DNA of 64,000 bases from Cryptomeria japonica (lineage: Eukaryota > Streptophyta > Pinopsida > Cupressales > Cupressaceae), in contig NC_081414.1 in the NCBI RefSeq assembly GCF_030272615.1, positions 765,315,483-765,379,482 on the forward strand. Direction: 5' to 3'. The notes below the pieces were generated by a model. It had not been told where the DNA came from, made no database searches, and worked only from the letters and a program-made list of their open reading frames with translations. Position numbers and translations under genes: made by a program. Positions 1 through 11,769 of this stretch are shown here, in pieces. Within the stretch, counting starts at the first letter, position 1. Each line of letters begins with the position of its first letter.

Positions 1-21
1 TTCCATCAATGCAACACATAA

Positions 22-831
22 TTAATTCCTCCAAATTTCCAACAGGTTGTACCCTGCTTGGAATTTGTCCAAGTCTATTTCAATGAGGACCTCCCCACTT
101 GGTCCAAAACATTCCACAATTGCAGTTTTACTTACATCCATGAGAATCCTTCCTTCAACATCCCTGACTGTCCTTGTGGAATAATCATATCTTAGAGCCA
201 AAATTCTAACCAGGTCAGCTACAATAAAAACATTTGGCTCAATTAGCCTTGATAGTTTAAGAGACCATAGATTGGACAAGGGGACATGATCATTTCTCCT
301 TTTGTAAAAGTATGAAAACAGGCTCCATCTTGTGGCAGGGAGGTGAGCACTTCTACAGTGAGCACAATCATCTGAAAAAATCACTTTGCATCTCTAATTC
401 ATGCTTGAATCAGGGAGGATATCCAAAATATCTTGAGCATATGACCTTCCCTCTTCTTTTTCATGTTCTACAAGTTGCTTTGCAGTACTCACATTATCCA
501 CCCTAACTATATCAACATATGGTTGTTCCCATTTTTGTGCTTGCACTTGAGTTGGGGCCTAGGCTTGTGCAAGACATCCTCCTTTTTTCTTGGGGCTCTT
601 GGTTTTTTAGGTTTAGGATCTTGTGAACTAGAGGTTGTCTTTTATGTTCCTCGAAGCCCTAGGTTTTTTAGGTTTTGGCTCAATGGGAACAACGCTTGAT
701 CCTACACCTTGTTCTACAATGGGTTTTACACGAGCCTCTATATTCAGCTCACTGCTTGTATTAGGGGGAATTACAATTACTCCTGGAACCTTCTTCCTCT
801 TCTTACCATAAGACTCACCTTTTTTCAACAT
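22..831 (-). pseudogene. Decayed protein-coding relic of unknown family
   Basis: One minus-strand frame can be followed from an ATG at 831 (MLKKGESYGKKRKK) to a stop at 22, about 270 codons. It is broken by several in-frame stops between roughly 570 and 630 and one near 393. The N-terminal third is rich in Lys and Pro (PKPKKPRASR, KSPKKKGG). The better-preserved C-terminal third contains YDYSTRTVRDVEGRIL and ECFGPSGEVLIEIDLDKF and has no zinc knuckle, DDE or reverse-transcriptase motif. I do not recognise the family. The high copy-number surroundings make an old repeat-borne gene or a gene duplicate equally plausible. Nothing suggests it still encodes a protein. Confidence 0.45.
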
Positions 832-1979
832 TTTATCAAGTAAAATTATCTAGGGTTGTGCTATAATTCTACTCTTCTTGGAAATTTAAAGAACAAACAC
901 AAAAGGAATTCAAATTGTCACAATTCAAACACAAAAGACACAAATTACTCACTATTCTCTTCACTTCCTTGAATAACCCTAGCTTTGTGATTGCACTCAT
1001 TTCACTTTGTCATCTCTAAGCTCTCTCTCTTTTGGATTCTTAGATACAAGGTGAAAGAATGATGCTCCGATCTCCAAATTTATTAAAGTTGCAAGTTCAC
1101 TTCAGGTCTTGTCCACATTAATACAATTGACATAATTCATTTGAAACAAGTAGTTGTGCTAAAATTTAAATCTAGACCATATGCAAATTTTTCCACATTT
1201 GCTAATTGAACAACCATGATTTAGTCTTCTCAACACTAACCACTGATGACTAGATATTCCTAATCCACAATGAAAATTAACACTATACTCATCTCTTATT
1301 AATACATTTGTGGCATCACCTCCTCAATGTCATCGGACCTTATTCCCTTTGTAAATACCTCCATATTATTAAAATAACAAAATACACAAATTACACACAA
1401 TTAGTCATTAATTAAAAACAAGTGTCCAATTACACTAAAAACATATAATAAGTTACAATTTGGCATCAAAATGTAATTTACATGCGCCAAGATATTTGCA
1501 AATCATAAGAAAATTACTTTAGTTACAAGAGGCCATAAGGTTGATTTACAAAGAATATATAATACAAACTTGAATATCATCTTGACGAGGACTCCCAACA
1601 TCTATCTCCCACGCTTACAACACAGGCGAGAACACTACCAAATCACTTTACCAAATGAAAAAGATACGAGAAGCCCTACCTCATTTTTATCCAAAATGAA
1701 AATGCAAATAACTCTAATATACCAAATAAATTTGTACAATTCTTGGACAGCATTGAAGGCTTCCCAATTCCTACTCAAATCAAATAAACCCAATTTGAAT
1801 CCATCCACAAACTTCTTCATTCTTTAAAATACAAAAATAAAGCCATAAGAGGACTTTTTTCTCTCCAAAATTTGGTTAAGTTCTTTTATTTGTAAAAAAA
1901 GAATGTTGCAAAAATAATGATGTGTTATTCCCCCCTCCCTAATTTTGAAAAACTCACATTTTTAAATAAAAATCCTACT
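832..1979. other. AT-rich non-coding stretch
   Basis: No convincing gene is visible. The segment next to 831 could be the old 5' leader of the pseudogene: it has a CT-rich patch near 1020-1035. Short open frames near 1570-1827 exist on both strands and have no recognisable motif. Confidence 0.5.
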
Positions 1980-1980
1980 T

Positions 1981-2216
1981 TCATGCTTTTCATGATTATT
2001 TCCTTTATGTATTTTATGATTATTCTCTTCATGCATTTTATGAGTATTCCTTTCATGCATTTTATGATTATTCCCTTTATGATTATTCTCATGTATTTTA
2101 TGAGTATTCCTTTCATGCATTATATGCATGATCATTTCTTTTGTGCATTTTATGATTATTCTCTTCATGCGTTTTATAATATTCCTTTCATGCATTTTAT
2201 GCATGATTGTTCCTTT
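1981..2216. repeat. Minisatellite, about 24-bp unit
   Basis: About nine degenerate tandem copies of a unit close to TTTATGATTATTCCTTTCATGCAT. Because the unit length is a multiple of three and stop-poor, it opens long frames on both strands (Met/Phe/Ile-rich on plus, Lys/His/Met-rich on minus). These frames are a consequence of the repeat, not genes. Confidence 0.85.
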
Positions 2217-2219
2217 TAT

Positions 2220-3284
2220 TATCACTTTATAATAAAATATATCATTTTAAAGAAAACCTTGTGTGTGTGTGTAAAGAAAGCAAACATTTCATTTTGAAAT
2301 ATATTAGTTATATATAATATTTTAACATTTAATTTTAAACATAACTTTTTATAAAGAAACAATTTACTTTAATATTTGTGAAGACTTCCATTCACAATTA
2401 TTCTAATTCAACTTAAAGATATTTTTAAAATAGTGAGTGAAATTTAGGGTTATGACACCCTTATGCACCTCCACAGGTTCATTCTTCTTTACATTTTGCT
2501 ACTTACATAACTACAAAATACATATTGCTTTACCCCATATCTCCTGCAACTCTGCAAGTTTATTTTTCTTCTTTTGCTACTACTTGCAAACTTGTGGAGT
2601 AACATACTTCACTTTCCATGCCTCGCTTTGCAGGTAAACATTTGAACCTTATTTTCCACTTGTGGATCTACAGAGTAGCATTTTCACTTACAACTTACAC
2701 CTCACAACTCTGCAGGTGCACAAAAAGAAGCTAATAATCAACTGGGGGATCTGTAGAATGCTAATCACTTAAGTGATTAAAATTTGCATGTGTCAAAACA
2801 ACTCAACTTTCTAGAGGATATGGGAGTCATCAGCTAGGGAAGTTTAAAATTTTTTGACATTAGGCTTAGGTAAATATTAGAGTCAATGGACACTCGAAAT
2901 CCTAATGCAAAGGGGCCAGTCAACAAATAGTGTAACAAGCTTAAAGTCATAACTAAGAGATTTGCCAACCGGTTCAACAAGTCAACACAAGATTATAATA
3001 AAAACAGAAACATGTCAAGGGTAATATATGCCTCTTTGACACTTATGAAAATTTTCAAAAACCATAACACATGCATAAGGGGGACCCAAAACATTTCCTT
3101 AACAAAATAACTTGCAAATTTTGATAGTCCTAACACATTCCTTAGTCATAATCTTGCTAATCTTTTTCTCCTGTAAATGTATCTCAAAATTCTCATAAGA
3201 TTCATCTATGTTGGCAAAGACTTAGATCCAACATTTCATCTACTCATGTCACTTAGATTTGCATATGGGGCATAAAATCAAATT

Positions 3285-3287
<3 letters not shown>
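2220..3287. other. AT-rich non-coding stretch
   Basis: A short (TG)n run lies near 2260-2272. Several CTCTGCAGGT/CTGCAAGT-like words recur between 2470 and 2720. No gene, RNA or transposon end could be supported here. Confidence 0.45.

Positions 3288-3375
<88 letters not shown>
3288..3375. repeat. (CT)n microsatellite, about 44 units
   Basis: Uninterrupted CT dinucleotides for about 88 bp. The tract starts close to where the neighbouring LINE-like ORF1 relic stops being readable and may mark its break point. Confidence 0.97.
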
Positions 3376-3377
<2 letters not shown>

Positions 3378-3619
3378 CTTATGTTTCCATACTCCTCAAC
3401 TAGTGTAAATTTGAATCTCCTATGGGATCAATGGGTAGAGCATTAGATTAAGACATATCCTTGCATCAGTTTCAAAGCACTTATCTTCCATCTTCCTATC
3501 CACTTGGATGAGTGGCCCTATGCTCTGGTTGATTTCTTTTAGTATCTCTTCCTCCCAGTATTTTGTAGGTAGATTATACAAACAATTCCAAATAGGTCCA
3601 GCCTCTACCTTCAGCTTCC
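3376..3619 (-). pseudogene. LINE-like ORF1 (DUF4283) relic, C-terminal part
   Basis: On the minus strand this reads as the second half of the DUF4283/zinc-knuckle gag-like domain that plant LINE ORF1 proteins carry: EAGPIWNCLYNLPTKYWEEE, then ILKEINQSIGPLIQVD and DARICL. A stop at 3420 is followed by readable residues resembling the next part of the family (EIQIYTS, VWKHKVE) before the (CT)n tract. It continues the segment at 9977-10339: the two were one frame before element A inserted with its CTTCC duplication. No LINE endonuclease or reverse transcriptase is present. A host DUF4283 gene is a less likely alternative. Confidence 0.7.
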
Positions 3620-4959
3620 TGTTGGCAACAATAACGAAAGAAAACTGAGAGGGGAGGGGGGGTGAATCAATTTTCACCCGATTATCATACTTAACCACAA
3701 TCATAAATCTAATAAACTACAATAATAACAAAGATAAGAAAATTGACAGAACAATACACAATACCAAGATTTTGATGAGGAAAACCTGGTTAAGGGAAAA
3801 ACCACGGTGGGAACCTACCCACAATAAGATGATACTCTGTAGTAGTATGTGTAATAATTACAATGGGGAATGCACCAACATTTAGGCACAATTCCTAGAG
3901 ATCACAACTCAAGATACAATAACCCAGAAGGCTGCAACCCTCAGGGAAGTCTCACTGACTTACAACGAGACTCGAGCTACAATCCATGATGAATGAAATA
4001 CAATAATAGCATCTGCTAATGCTTGATGACAGTTCCAGTTAAGCACATATGTCTGCCCTACACTAATCTCTACTCAATACACCACACCAAAAGATGAATC
4101 CCTTTGTTCGCACATACACCACTCTCTGATAATGCAGACACAACCTCAATATCTAAATTACATGACTATATCACCTATTTATATAATTTATCAACCTTGA
4201 CAACAAGGTCGGCTAAACCCTCAACACCTAATTACAAAATTACATTACACGATACAAAGATTGACCATCAGACCAATATAATGATATACATGATATAACA
4301 TGGACCTAAACCAAGTCTCCAAACACACAACACCGCTGAAAATCTTACCAATATCAACTGCAACACGCTATACCACCAAAAATATCACATAACATGAAGA
4401 ACATCACCAGATCATGAAAATCACCAAAAACTCTCACAACGATCAATGTGGACCATCAAAACAAAGAGGACTCGATTAGGAAATACTAGCAAGCATGTTA
4501 GAATCATTACTAACAGTTGCACCAACACCACTTATTAAATCTTCATTGATCAACATCTAAAACTCAAGAAAACTTAAATAGTAGCAACTGTCACAAGGAA
4601 AGATAACTTGCAGAGCACCAAATAACAAACCATCTGAAATAAAGATACACATGAACATCCCAAACAATCTCCCAAAATCTGAGCTCAAGATCTGATCACA
4701 CCGGAATATACCAGAGGAAATACTGAACTTTGCAAAGCACTAATTAGAAAAACCAAACTGCAAACCGGATCATATGATATGATCAGTTAAGCTTCCCAGA
4801 TCACTGAAAACAATATAGAAAGATGTAATAATGTCACTAGGAATACTCCATACACCAAACCATGATCCCAATAAACCAATATGCAATCATTGGAGCGATA
4901 AATCACATGAATATGTTGACATCAATGACAACATATCCTAGCAACAGCATTGTCCAACA
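3620..4959 (-). repeat. 3' LTR of element A
   Basis: This 1340-bp LTR begins TGTTGG and ends CCAACA, and matches 8657-9976 along its whole length with scattered substitutions and small indels. It lies next to the polypurine tract, so in element orientation it is the 3' LTR. Confidence 0.93.
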
Positions 4960-4971
4960 ATCTCCCCCTTT
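4960..4971 (-). other. Polypurine tract of element A
   Basis: On the minus strand this reads AAAGGGGGAGAT directly before the TGTTGG start of the LTR, the usual second-strand primer position. Similar tracts recur nearby at about 5036-5045 and 5083-5093. Confidence 0.85.
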
Positions 4972-5288
4972 GGCATTGATGGCAACTTATGAATGTGAAA
5001 AACAATCAATGCAAAAAAAGAAAACATCTCCAACAAACTCCCCCTAAGATCAAGAAGATAAAACAGTTTTTCACATGCTTCTCTCCCCCTTTGACATCAA
5101 TGACAAAGGTTCTCAAACAAAAAACCAGACTTCTCCCTTGGGCAAACAGATCATGATTCTATCCCCCTTAAAAATATAATCAATCCAACCATAAACAGAC
5201 TACACCACCAGCGAAGCAACATAAACTCATCAATTTGGATAAGAAGATAAGTCTATGAAATCTGCCAGATTGATGCAACTCAATGCAT

Positions 5289-6540
5289 CTAGTTCTCATC
5301 AGGAGGGCTAGATACCCCTAACTTGTCTCTCAAATAGACTAATGTATCTGCAGGCAAAGGCTTAGTGAAAATATCAATAATTTATTCCTTTGTAGATACA
5401 TACTCTAGCTTCACTTCCTCTTCACTGAATTTTTCTCTCAAAAAATGATACTTGATTGATACATGTTTAGTCTTTGAATGTTGCACCGGGTTCTTTGACA
5501 TATTAAAAGAACTAGAATCCTCACAATATATGACAGTAGGCTCATCATAGATAACTCTGATATCCTTCAACATTTGCTTCATCCAAACTACCTGAGTGCA
5601 GTTACTAGCAGCAACAATGTACTCAACTTCAATAGTAGATTGGAAAATTGAATCTCGTTTCTTACTTACCCATGAAACCAATTTCTTACCCAAAAAGAAT
5701 GCACCACCAGAGGTACTCTTTCGGTCATCAACATCACCAGCCCAATCAGCATTAGTGTAAGCACATAACATGAAATCATCATTCCTTTGATACCACAAAC
5801 CATAATCCATTGTTCCTTTCAAGTATCTGAATATACTCTTTACAACAATGACATGACTCTCTTTCAAATCAACTTGATATCTAGAAGCCATGCATACAAC
5901 ATGAATAATGCCAGGCCTAGTTTGAATCAAATATATAAGTCCACCAACCATAAATAAAACATACCTCTTCAACAACTAGCCTTCTTCTAGTCATCACACC
6001 TTTATTTTTATCACCAATAATTTGATTTTCAGAGTGATTTAATCTTACATACCTTAGAGTCTTCTGATTATTCTAATTTTCAGGTTCTTGCACCTCTTCA
6101 CCAACATCAACAACATTTGGATTAACTGTCTCTACCAGATCATTCTGCTTCAATTATTCAGTCTGGATAGGTGTTAGAACAACATGCTTACCATCATCAT
6201 ATCCACATGCTCTGGTTTATTTTCCACAGTTCTCATCAACCATAACATTTGCACTTTCAACTATCTTTCTCGGTCTCTTATTGTAGCACCAGTAGGCTTT
6301 TCTCTTTGTTGAATATCCCAAGAAAATTCCTTCATCACTTCTTGCATCAAACTTTCCCATATCGTCATCTCTCTTGATATAATACTTGCTTCAAAAAATT
6401 CTAAAATATCTCACAGTAGGAACATGACCAAACCATGGCTCATAAGGAGTCTTACCGGTATCACCTTTTATATGCACTCAGTTGAATGTGTAAACAACAG
6501 TGCTAACAGCTTCTCTCCAATAGATCTTCAAAACATTCCC
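5289..6540 (-). pseudogene. Element A pol, RT-deleted C-terminal part with RNase H
   Basis: Going 5' to 3' on the minus strand there are broken frames for the post-integrase linker (TPYEPWFGHVPTVRYFRIF, then GVMTRRRL). After that the frame jumps near 5975 to the end of the reverse transcriptase (GGLIYLIQTRPGI). Everything between these landmarks, including the catalytic [YF]VDD block, is missing, whereas elements B and C keep it. The Ty1/copia RNase H follows, with TNADWAGD, STIEVEYIVAA, YCEDSSSFNMSKN and KTKHVSIKYHFLRE. Its active-site acidic residues are present but the second one sits in a diverged context. An in-frame stop after VSTKE precedes the terminal IFTKPLP motif, and the frame ends at 5289. 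Confidence 0.85.
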
Positions 6541-7487
6541 TTAAATCATCATAGCCCTTGCAGCATCCAAGATAGTCATGTTCTTCCTTTCAACAACTCC
6601 ATTCTTTTGTGGGGTTCTCGGAGCAGATAATTGTCTTCTAATTCCATGCTTCTCATAGAATGAATAAAACTTGCCAGAATAGAATTCTCCTCCTCTATCA
6701 GATCTCAAACATTTCACCTTCAATCTTGTTTCAGTCTCAACCTTTTCTTTGAATATCTTGAATTTGTCTAATGCTTTTAATTTCTCCTTCCAAAAGACAA
6801 CCCACATCATTCTAAAATAATCATCAATTAGTAACATAAAATATCTTTCACCTTGTACACTTCTGATATTTGTAGGTCCACATAGGTCAGTATGCACAAG
6901 AACTAGAAATCCATTAGATGTATACTGCTTACTCTGGAAACAAATCCTTGTTTGCTTTCCCATTTGACATTCCTTAAATACCAGATTAGCAGGCTTAACA
7001 ATTTTAAGAAAATCCCTAATAGCTTGTGTAGAACTGATCTTAATCATTGAATCAAAATTAACATGACACATTCTCTTATACCACAACCAACTTTCATCAA
7101 TTTGAGCAATCAAACAAATTTTCTCACCAACATTCAAATGAAAGATATTACCTTCAGTCTTATTTCCTGATGCAATCTCTATACCAGAGGCATTTAGGAT
7201 TTTGCATTTTCCATTCTTGAATTGCAAATCATAACCTTTGTCTGCCATCTGTCCAACACTTAAAAGATTATGATTCAAACCTTTAACATACAAGACATCA
7301 TCAGTGTTATTCTTACCATCAAAGCAAATAAAACCTCTACCATGGATCACACAGGTTTTGTCATCTCCAAATCTTACTATTCCACCATCATATCTTTCCA
7401 TATTCATAAATTTTCTTTTATCGTCGGTCATATGATGTGAACAATTGTTGTCAATCACCCATTCATCTTTCTTTTTAACTTTAGCAG
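6541..7487 (-). pseudogene. Element A protease/integrase part of pol
   Basis: This reads from the protease active-site region (WVIDNNCSHHMT) through the GAG-pre-integrase zinc-binding region (LWYKRMCHVNFDSM, CQMGKQTR) into the integrase core. The DDE residues are visible in HTDLCGP, LRSDRGGEF and PQKNGVVERKN. The protease motif, usually D-[ST]-G in copia elements, is D-N-N here, so the protease should be dead. The frame is otherwise open to 6541, where a stop follows ARAMMI. It continues from gag upstream with frame breaks. Confidence 0.88.
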
Positions 7488-8600
7488 CTAAATAGTGTAG
7501 CTTGTGGAATCAACAGGTATCGGTCCATCTTCTTTAATATCAATAAACACAACTTCATCTCCTTTTGATTCTTCATTTGTAACACCTTCATCAACATCAT
7601 AGTAAAAGTTCTTCTGATGTATATACTTTCGGTTAGGCTTGTAAGGTTTATCATACTTCTCATGCTTCTCATATCTATCATTCCTATCATGCTTATCAAT
7701 TTTATCATGCCTATCATATTTAGACATTCTCTCCGAGAATCTAGAAGAAAAATGTCCTATCTTATTGCAAGAGAAACATTTTAGAGGCAATTTTCCATCA
7801 TATTTACTAGCTCCCTTAGGAAATCTCCAGGCAATCAATGTTTCAAGCTCGTCCAATTCTCTTTCTTGTTCTTCCATCTTTCTTCTCTCTCTTTCATATA
7901 TGGATATTCTACATTCTTTAGGTCATACTTCCATTTTCTGGATACAGATGCTCTAAATGTTGTCTCAGACTTTCCATGTGATTCACCAAATTCACTCAGT
8001 TCAAATGAAATAATCTTTCCAACCAACATATCTCTTGTCACAGTAGTTACACTCCGGTAGTTACACTCCAGATCTCATCAATATTAACTACCTTATGTTT
8101 ATATATAGGAGGCAATGATCTCAACACCTTAGCAACAATTTCATCTTCTTCAAGGGTTCCACCAGCACATCTGATACCTAGGACAAGTTCATTCACCTTA
8201 GCCATAAAGGAATTTATATTCTCATCTTCTCCTATCTTCAACATCTCATACTTCCCTTTGAAACTTTGCAACATAACAACTTTGACTTGTTTATCTCCTT
8301 CATACAAGGTCTCAAGCTTCTCCCATATCTCATTTGTGGTTTGAAGTCCCATTAGATTAGTCATCTCTAAATCAATCAAGGTGCTCAGCAATGCTTCCTT
8401 AGCTCTAATGTTATGTTCAGCTTCCTTGATCTCATAAGTAGTTCCGATCCATTCAGAGGAACAAAATAGGCATTCTTTGTAATCTTCTAGTAATCTTCTC
8501 CAAGACATCGCAAGTGCACCTCCATCTAGTTCTTCCAAATAGCATAGTTACTTCCATCAAATTTTGGACACTCCTTAAAGATAACACCTCCATTTGCCAT
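7488..8600 (-). pseudogene. Element A gag
   Basis: The gag frame starts at an ATG at about 8600, just inside the primer-binding site (MANGGVIFKECPKFDGSNYA). It meets an early stop, and frameshifts follow. The UBN2/DUF4219-type gag region is recognisable (EIWEKLETLYEGDKQVK, CAGGTLEEDEIVAKVLRSLP). Near the C terminus the zinc knuckle CFSCNKIGHFSSRF has lost its last cysteine (Phe instead of Cys). A lysine-, histidine- and tyrosine-rich tail follows (RHDKIDKHDRNDRYEKHEKY). Confidence 0.85.
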
Positions 8601-8641
8601 CTTGAATCTCCTCAAGTGGTTAAGCTTCTTCTAGAGGATCT

Positions 8642-8655
8642 AGCTCTGATATCAA
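8642..8655 (-). other. Primer-binding site of element A
   Basis: The minus strand reads TGATATCAGAGCTA immediately inside the 5' LTR. This is one base away from the usual copia site TGGTATCAGAGC, which pairs with the 3' end of initiator tRNA-Met. Confidence 0.8.
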
Positions 8656-8656
8656 T

Positions 8657-9976
8657 TGTTGGCAACAATAACGAAATAAAACTAAGAGGGGGTGAATCAG
8701 TTTTCACTAGATTATCAAACTTAACCACAATCACAAATATGATAAACTGCAGTAATAAAAAAGATAAGCAAGTTGACAACACAACACACAACACCAATAT
8801 TTTGATGTGGAAAACCCAGTTAAGAGAAAAACCACGGTGGGAACCTAACCACAATAAGATGATACTCTGCAGTAGTATGTGTAATAATTACAATGGGGAA
8901 TGCACTAGCATTCAAGCACACTGCCTAGAGCTCACATCTCAAGATACAATAACCCGGAAGGCTACAACCCTCGGGGAAGTCTCACTAACTTACAACAAGA
9001 TTTAGACTACAATCTGGAAGGAATGAACTGCAATAATAGCATATGCTAATGCCTGATGACAGTTTCGGTTAAGCACATATGTCTTCTCTACACCAATCTT
9101 TGCTCAATACACCACACCGAAAGATGAATCCCTTTGATTGCACATAGACCACTCTCTGATAATGAAGACACAACCTCGATATCTAAATTACATGACTATA
9201 TCACCTATTTATACAATTCATAAACCTTAACAACAAGGTCGGCTAAACCCTCAACACCTAATTACAAAATTACATTACATGATATAAAGATCGACCATTG
9301 GACCAATATAATAATATACATGGACCTGAACCAAGTCTCCAAACATGCAACACCACCAGAAATCTTACCAAGATCAACCGCAACATGCTACACCACCAAA
9401 AATACCGCATAACATGAATAACATAACTGGATCATGAAAATAACAAAAACTCGCACAATGATCAATGCGGACCATAAAAAAATAGGACAAAATTAGGAAA
9501 CACTAGCAAGAACGTTAGAATCATCAATAACAGTTGCACCAACACCACTTATCAAATCTTCATCGATCAACATCTAAAACTTGAGATCACTTAAACAATA
9601 GCAACTGTCAGAAGGAAAGATAATTTGCGGAGCACCAAATAATGAACCATCTGAAATGAAGATACACATGAACATCCCAAACAATCTCCCAAAATCTCAG
9701 CTCAAGATGTGATCACACTGAAATATATCGAAGGAAATACCGAACTCTGCAAAGCACTGATCAGAAAAACCAAACTGCAAACCGGATCATATGATATGGT
9801 CAATTAAGCTTCCTGGATCACTGAAACCAATATAGAAAGATGTAATGACACTAAGAATACTCCATACGCCAAACCATGATCCCAATAAACCGTTCTACAA
9901 TCACAGGAGAAATAAATCACAGGAATATGTTGACATCAATGACAATAACATATCCTAGTAGCAACAATGTCCAACA
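8657..9976 (-). repeat. 5' LTR of element A
   Basis: This 1320-bp partner of 3620-4959 lies next to the primer-binding site and is followed by the CTTCC target duplication. In element orientation, near its 3' end, it carries the G-tract/TGAATCA word and the CCACGGTGGGAA box also seen in elements B and C. Confidence 0.93.
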
Positions 9977-10339
9977 CTTCCAAGGATCAAAATTGGGTCT
10001 CCAATCCTGCATGTATATTCAGTATACATCCATCATGTAAGGTCCATGATTTACTATAGTCCATCTATCTTTTTCCGATAGGAATTCTACTAGAAAGAAT
10101 CCATTAGGCAATGCTTTCAATTAGATGTTGGTTCCCCAATGTGTGTCACACCATCCTCCAATTTTACCAAATGTCGGCCAACAACCACCCCATTTAATGA
10201 AAAGCCCTACTTCTTTAGGCCTATCTACTGAGTTATTTATTTGAGATTGTTCTAAGAAAACTAAAATTCTTTTATCTGGGGGTTTATGTGGGGTTTGGGA
10301 CTCACCTTTTTGGTTCATCATATTTGGAGGTGAAGCCAT
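9977..10339 (-). pseudogene. LINE-like ORF1 (DUF4283) relic, N-terminal part
   Basis: The minus strand reads from an ATG at 10339 (MASPPNMMNQKGESQTPHKP) into the first half of a DUF4283 domain. Landmarks are ALPNGFFLVEFLSEKDRWTI, NHGPYMMDVY, then a stop, then MQDWRPNFDPWK. The frame runs directly into 3619 once element A and one copy of the 5-bp duplication are removed. Readable codons also extend upstream of the ATG to about 10480 with one stop (YGPFWQKKFKNVDSSW), so the original start may lie further out. Confidence 0.72.
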
Positions 10340-11769
10340 TTTGAGATGTAGCGGTTATTTTCCTTTACAAGGCCTACTTTTTCTTTTTCCTTCCATGGTC
10401 TGCATGTCCTTTGCTTGCCAATTCCATGAGGAGTCGACATTTTTGAATTTCTTTTGCCAAAATGGTCCATACCTATGGTTTGTCATTTTATCTTTGACAT
10501 TAGGGTTTCTCTGGCTCTAGTTACCCAAAAATCCACTTCCTTCCTTAGGGTATCCAATCCTTGCTCTCGAATTCCTCCTTGTTTTCCTAGTATAGGTTGT
10601 CATGGTAATGCTTCTGAACTTATTAGGTCAAGTCGTGGTTGTGTTCCTTGCCAAATCCTCTTCTCCCATTCTTTTTTCACTTGTGTTTTCCTCACTATAA
10701 ATCTTTTATCAACCCATTGCCGCCCCTACTCATAAACCCATTGTGGGATATGTCTATTTATATCCTTTCTAGCATTGCGCCTGGAGTTTTCTTCGATCAA
10801 TAGTTCCACATCTGCTACATATCCCTATTATCTTCCTTCTAGATCTCCTCCTTTTATTCTCTCATGAACTCCTTCGCTCACCATGTCCATCTTCTCTATA
10901 ATTTAATATGCAATGAATTGGGTAAACCTTTCTCCTCTTTAATTTAATCTGTCCTGTAGTAATTTGTCTCTCCTCTTTGCACCTTTATTTTGATCTTAAG
11001 AATAGATGAATGGAAATGCTACTTATTAGTGCAAATAGGGAAGTATGTTTATTAATTATTCTTTTCTTTGAATGCCAATTTCGTTCGCATCCAACATTAT
11101 GGGGATAGGATCTTCCTAAGCTCCATCGTCCCGATTTTTCAGTCACAGGTTCCATTCATCTTCCTCATCTGAAATATGTACTTACAACTTCATATCAAAT
11201 CTACAACTACCTATTCATGTTCATTTATGTCGAATTTCCATCTTTAGACCTAGATGTAGCGTTCAATTTTAATCTTTAAAGTATCCAATTCAACCCCCAA
11301 AACAAAAAGGAGTGGAATCCAATCTATATTTAGCCCTTTTCACACAATTTTGGTTCAATCTATTGATCTCACTCCTCTCCCCAATGTAATTTGTTTGAGA
11401 ATTTGGTCTAGTTTTCATGCCCAAACTTATAAACCCTTATTTTCACTTATCAAAATTAACACTTAGGAAATCACACTTTTAATCCATAGTAAGAATTTTT
11501 GGTAGCTTTTAAATCAAACAGTAATGAGCCTATTCTTATTAACTTCTAGTAAAAATAAGGTATGTATGCTTCTCTATTTTTTTAATTGACTTCAACCATC
11601 AATTATTTAAGCTTGCCTATTGCGACAACTAAGGATTAATAATTCTCAAACTTGTACTTTACGCTATTAACAAGATGAGGCACAACAAAGGCTATTAGAA
11701 AAGAAAACTCATGCAGGCATAACAATAGCCTTACAAAGAGGTGTCTTGTCTTTGTTTATGTTAAATTCA
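10340..11769. other. Non-coding stretch, possible LINE 5' region
   Basis: Up to about 10700 the minus strand shows broken readable pieces (KTQVKKEWEKRIWQGTQP) that could be upstream LINE ORF1 or leader. From 10740 to 11770 I see no gene, RNA or transposon end. Confidence 0.4.

Larger units (their letters stand above)
3620..9976 (-). mobile_element. Ty1/copia LTR retrotransposon A, RT-deleted
   Basis: The boundaries are supported by two LTRs with TGTTGG...CCAACA ends (3620-4959 and 8657-9976) and a perfect 5-bp target duplication CTTCC (3615-3619 and 9977-9981). The primer-binding site and polypurine tract are in the expected places for minus-strand orientation. Gag and pol are both broken, and the segment that should encode most of the reverse transcriptase is absent, so the element cannot move by itself. 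The two LTRs differ at many positions, clearly more than those of element D, so this is an old insertion. It lies within a LINE-like ORF1 relic. Confidence 0.95.

Noticed and set aside
1917-2297. Long overlapping open frames on both strands (Met/Phe/Ile-rich and Lys/His/Met-rich)
   Set aside because: They come from the 24-bp minisatellite, whose period is a multiple of three; no start context or domain supports a gene.
10454-10735. 93-codon plus-strand frame
   Set aside because: It is antisense to readable LINE-like codons and has no recognisable motif.
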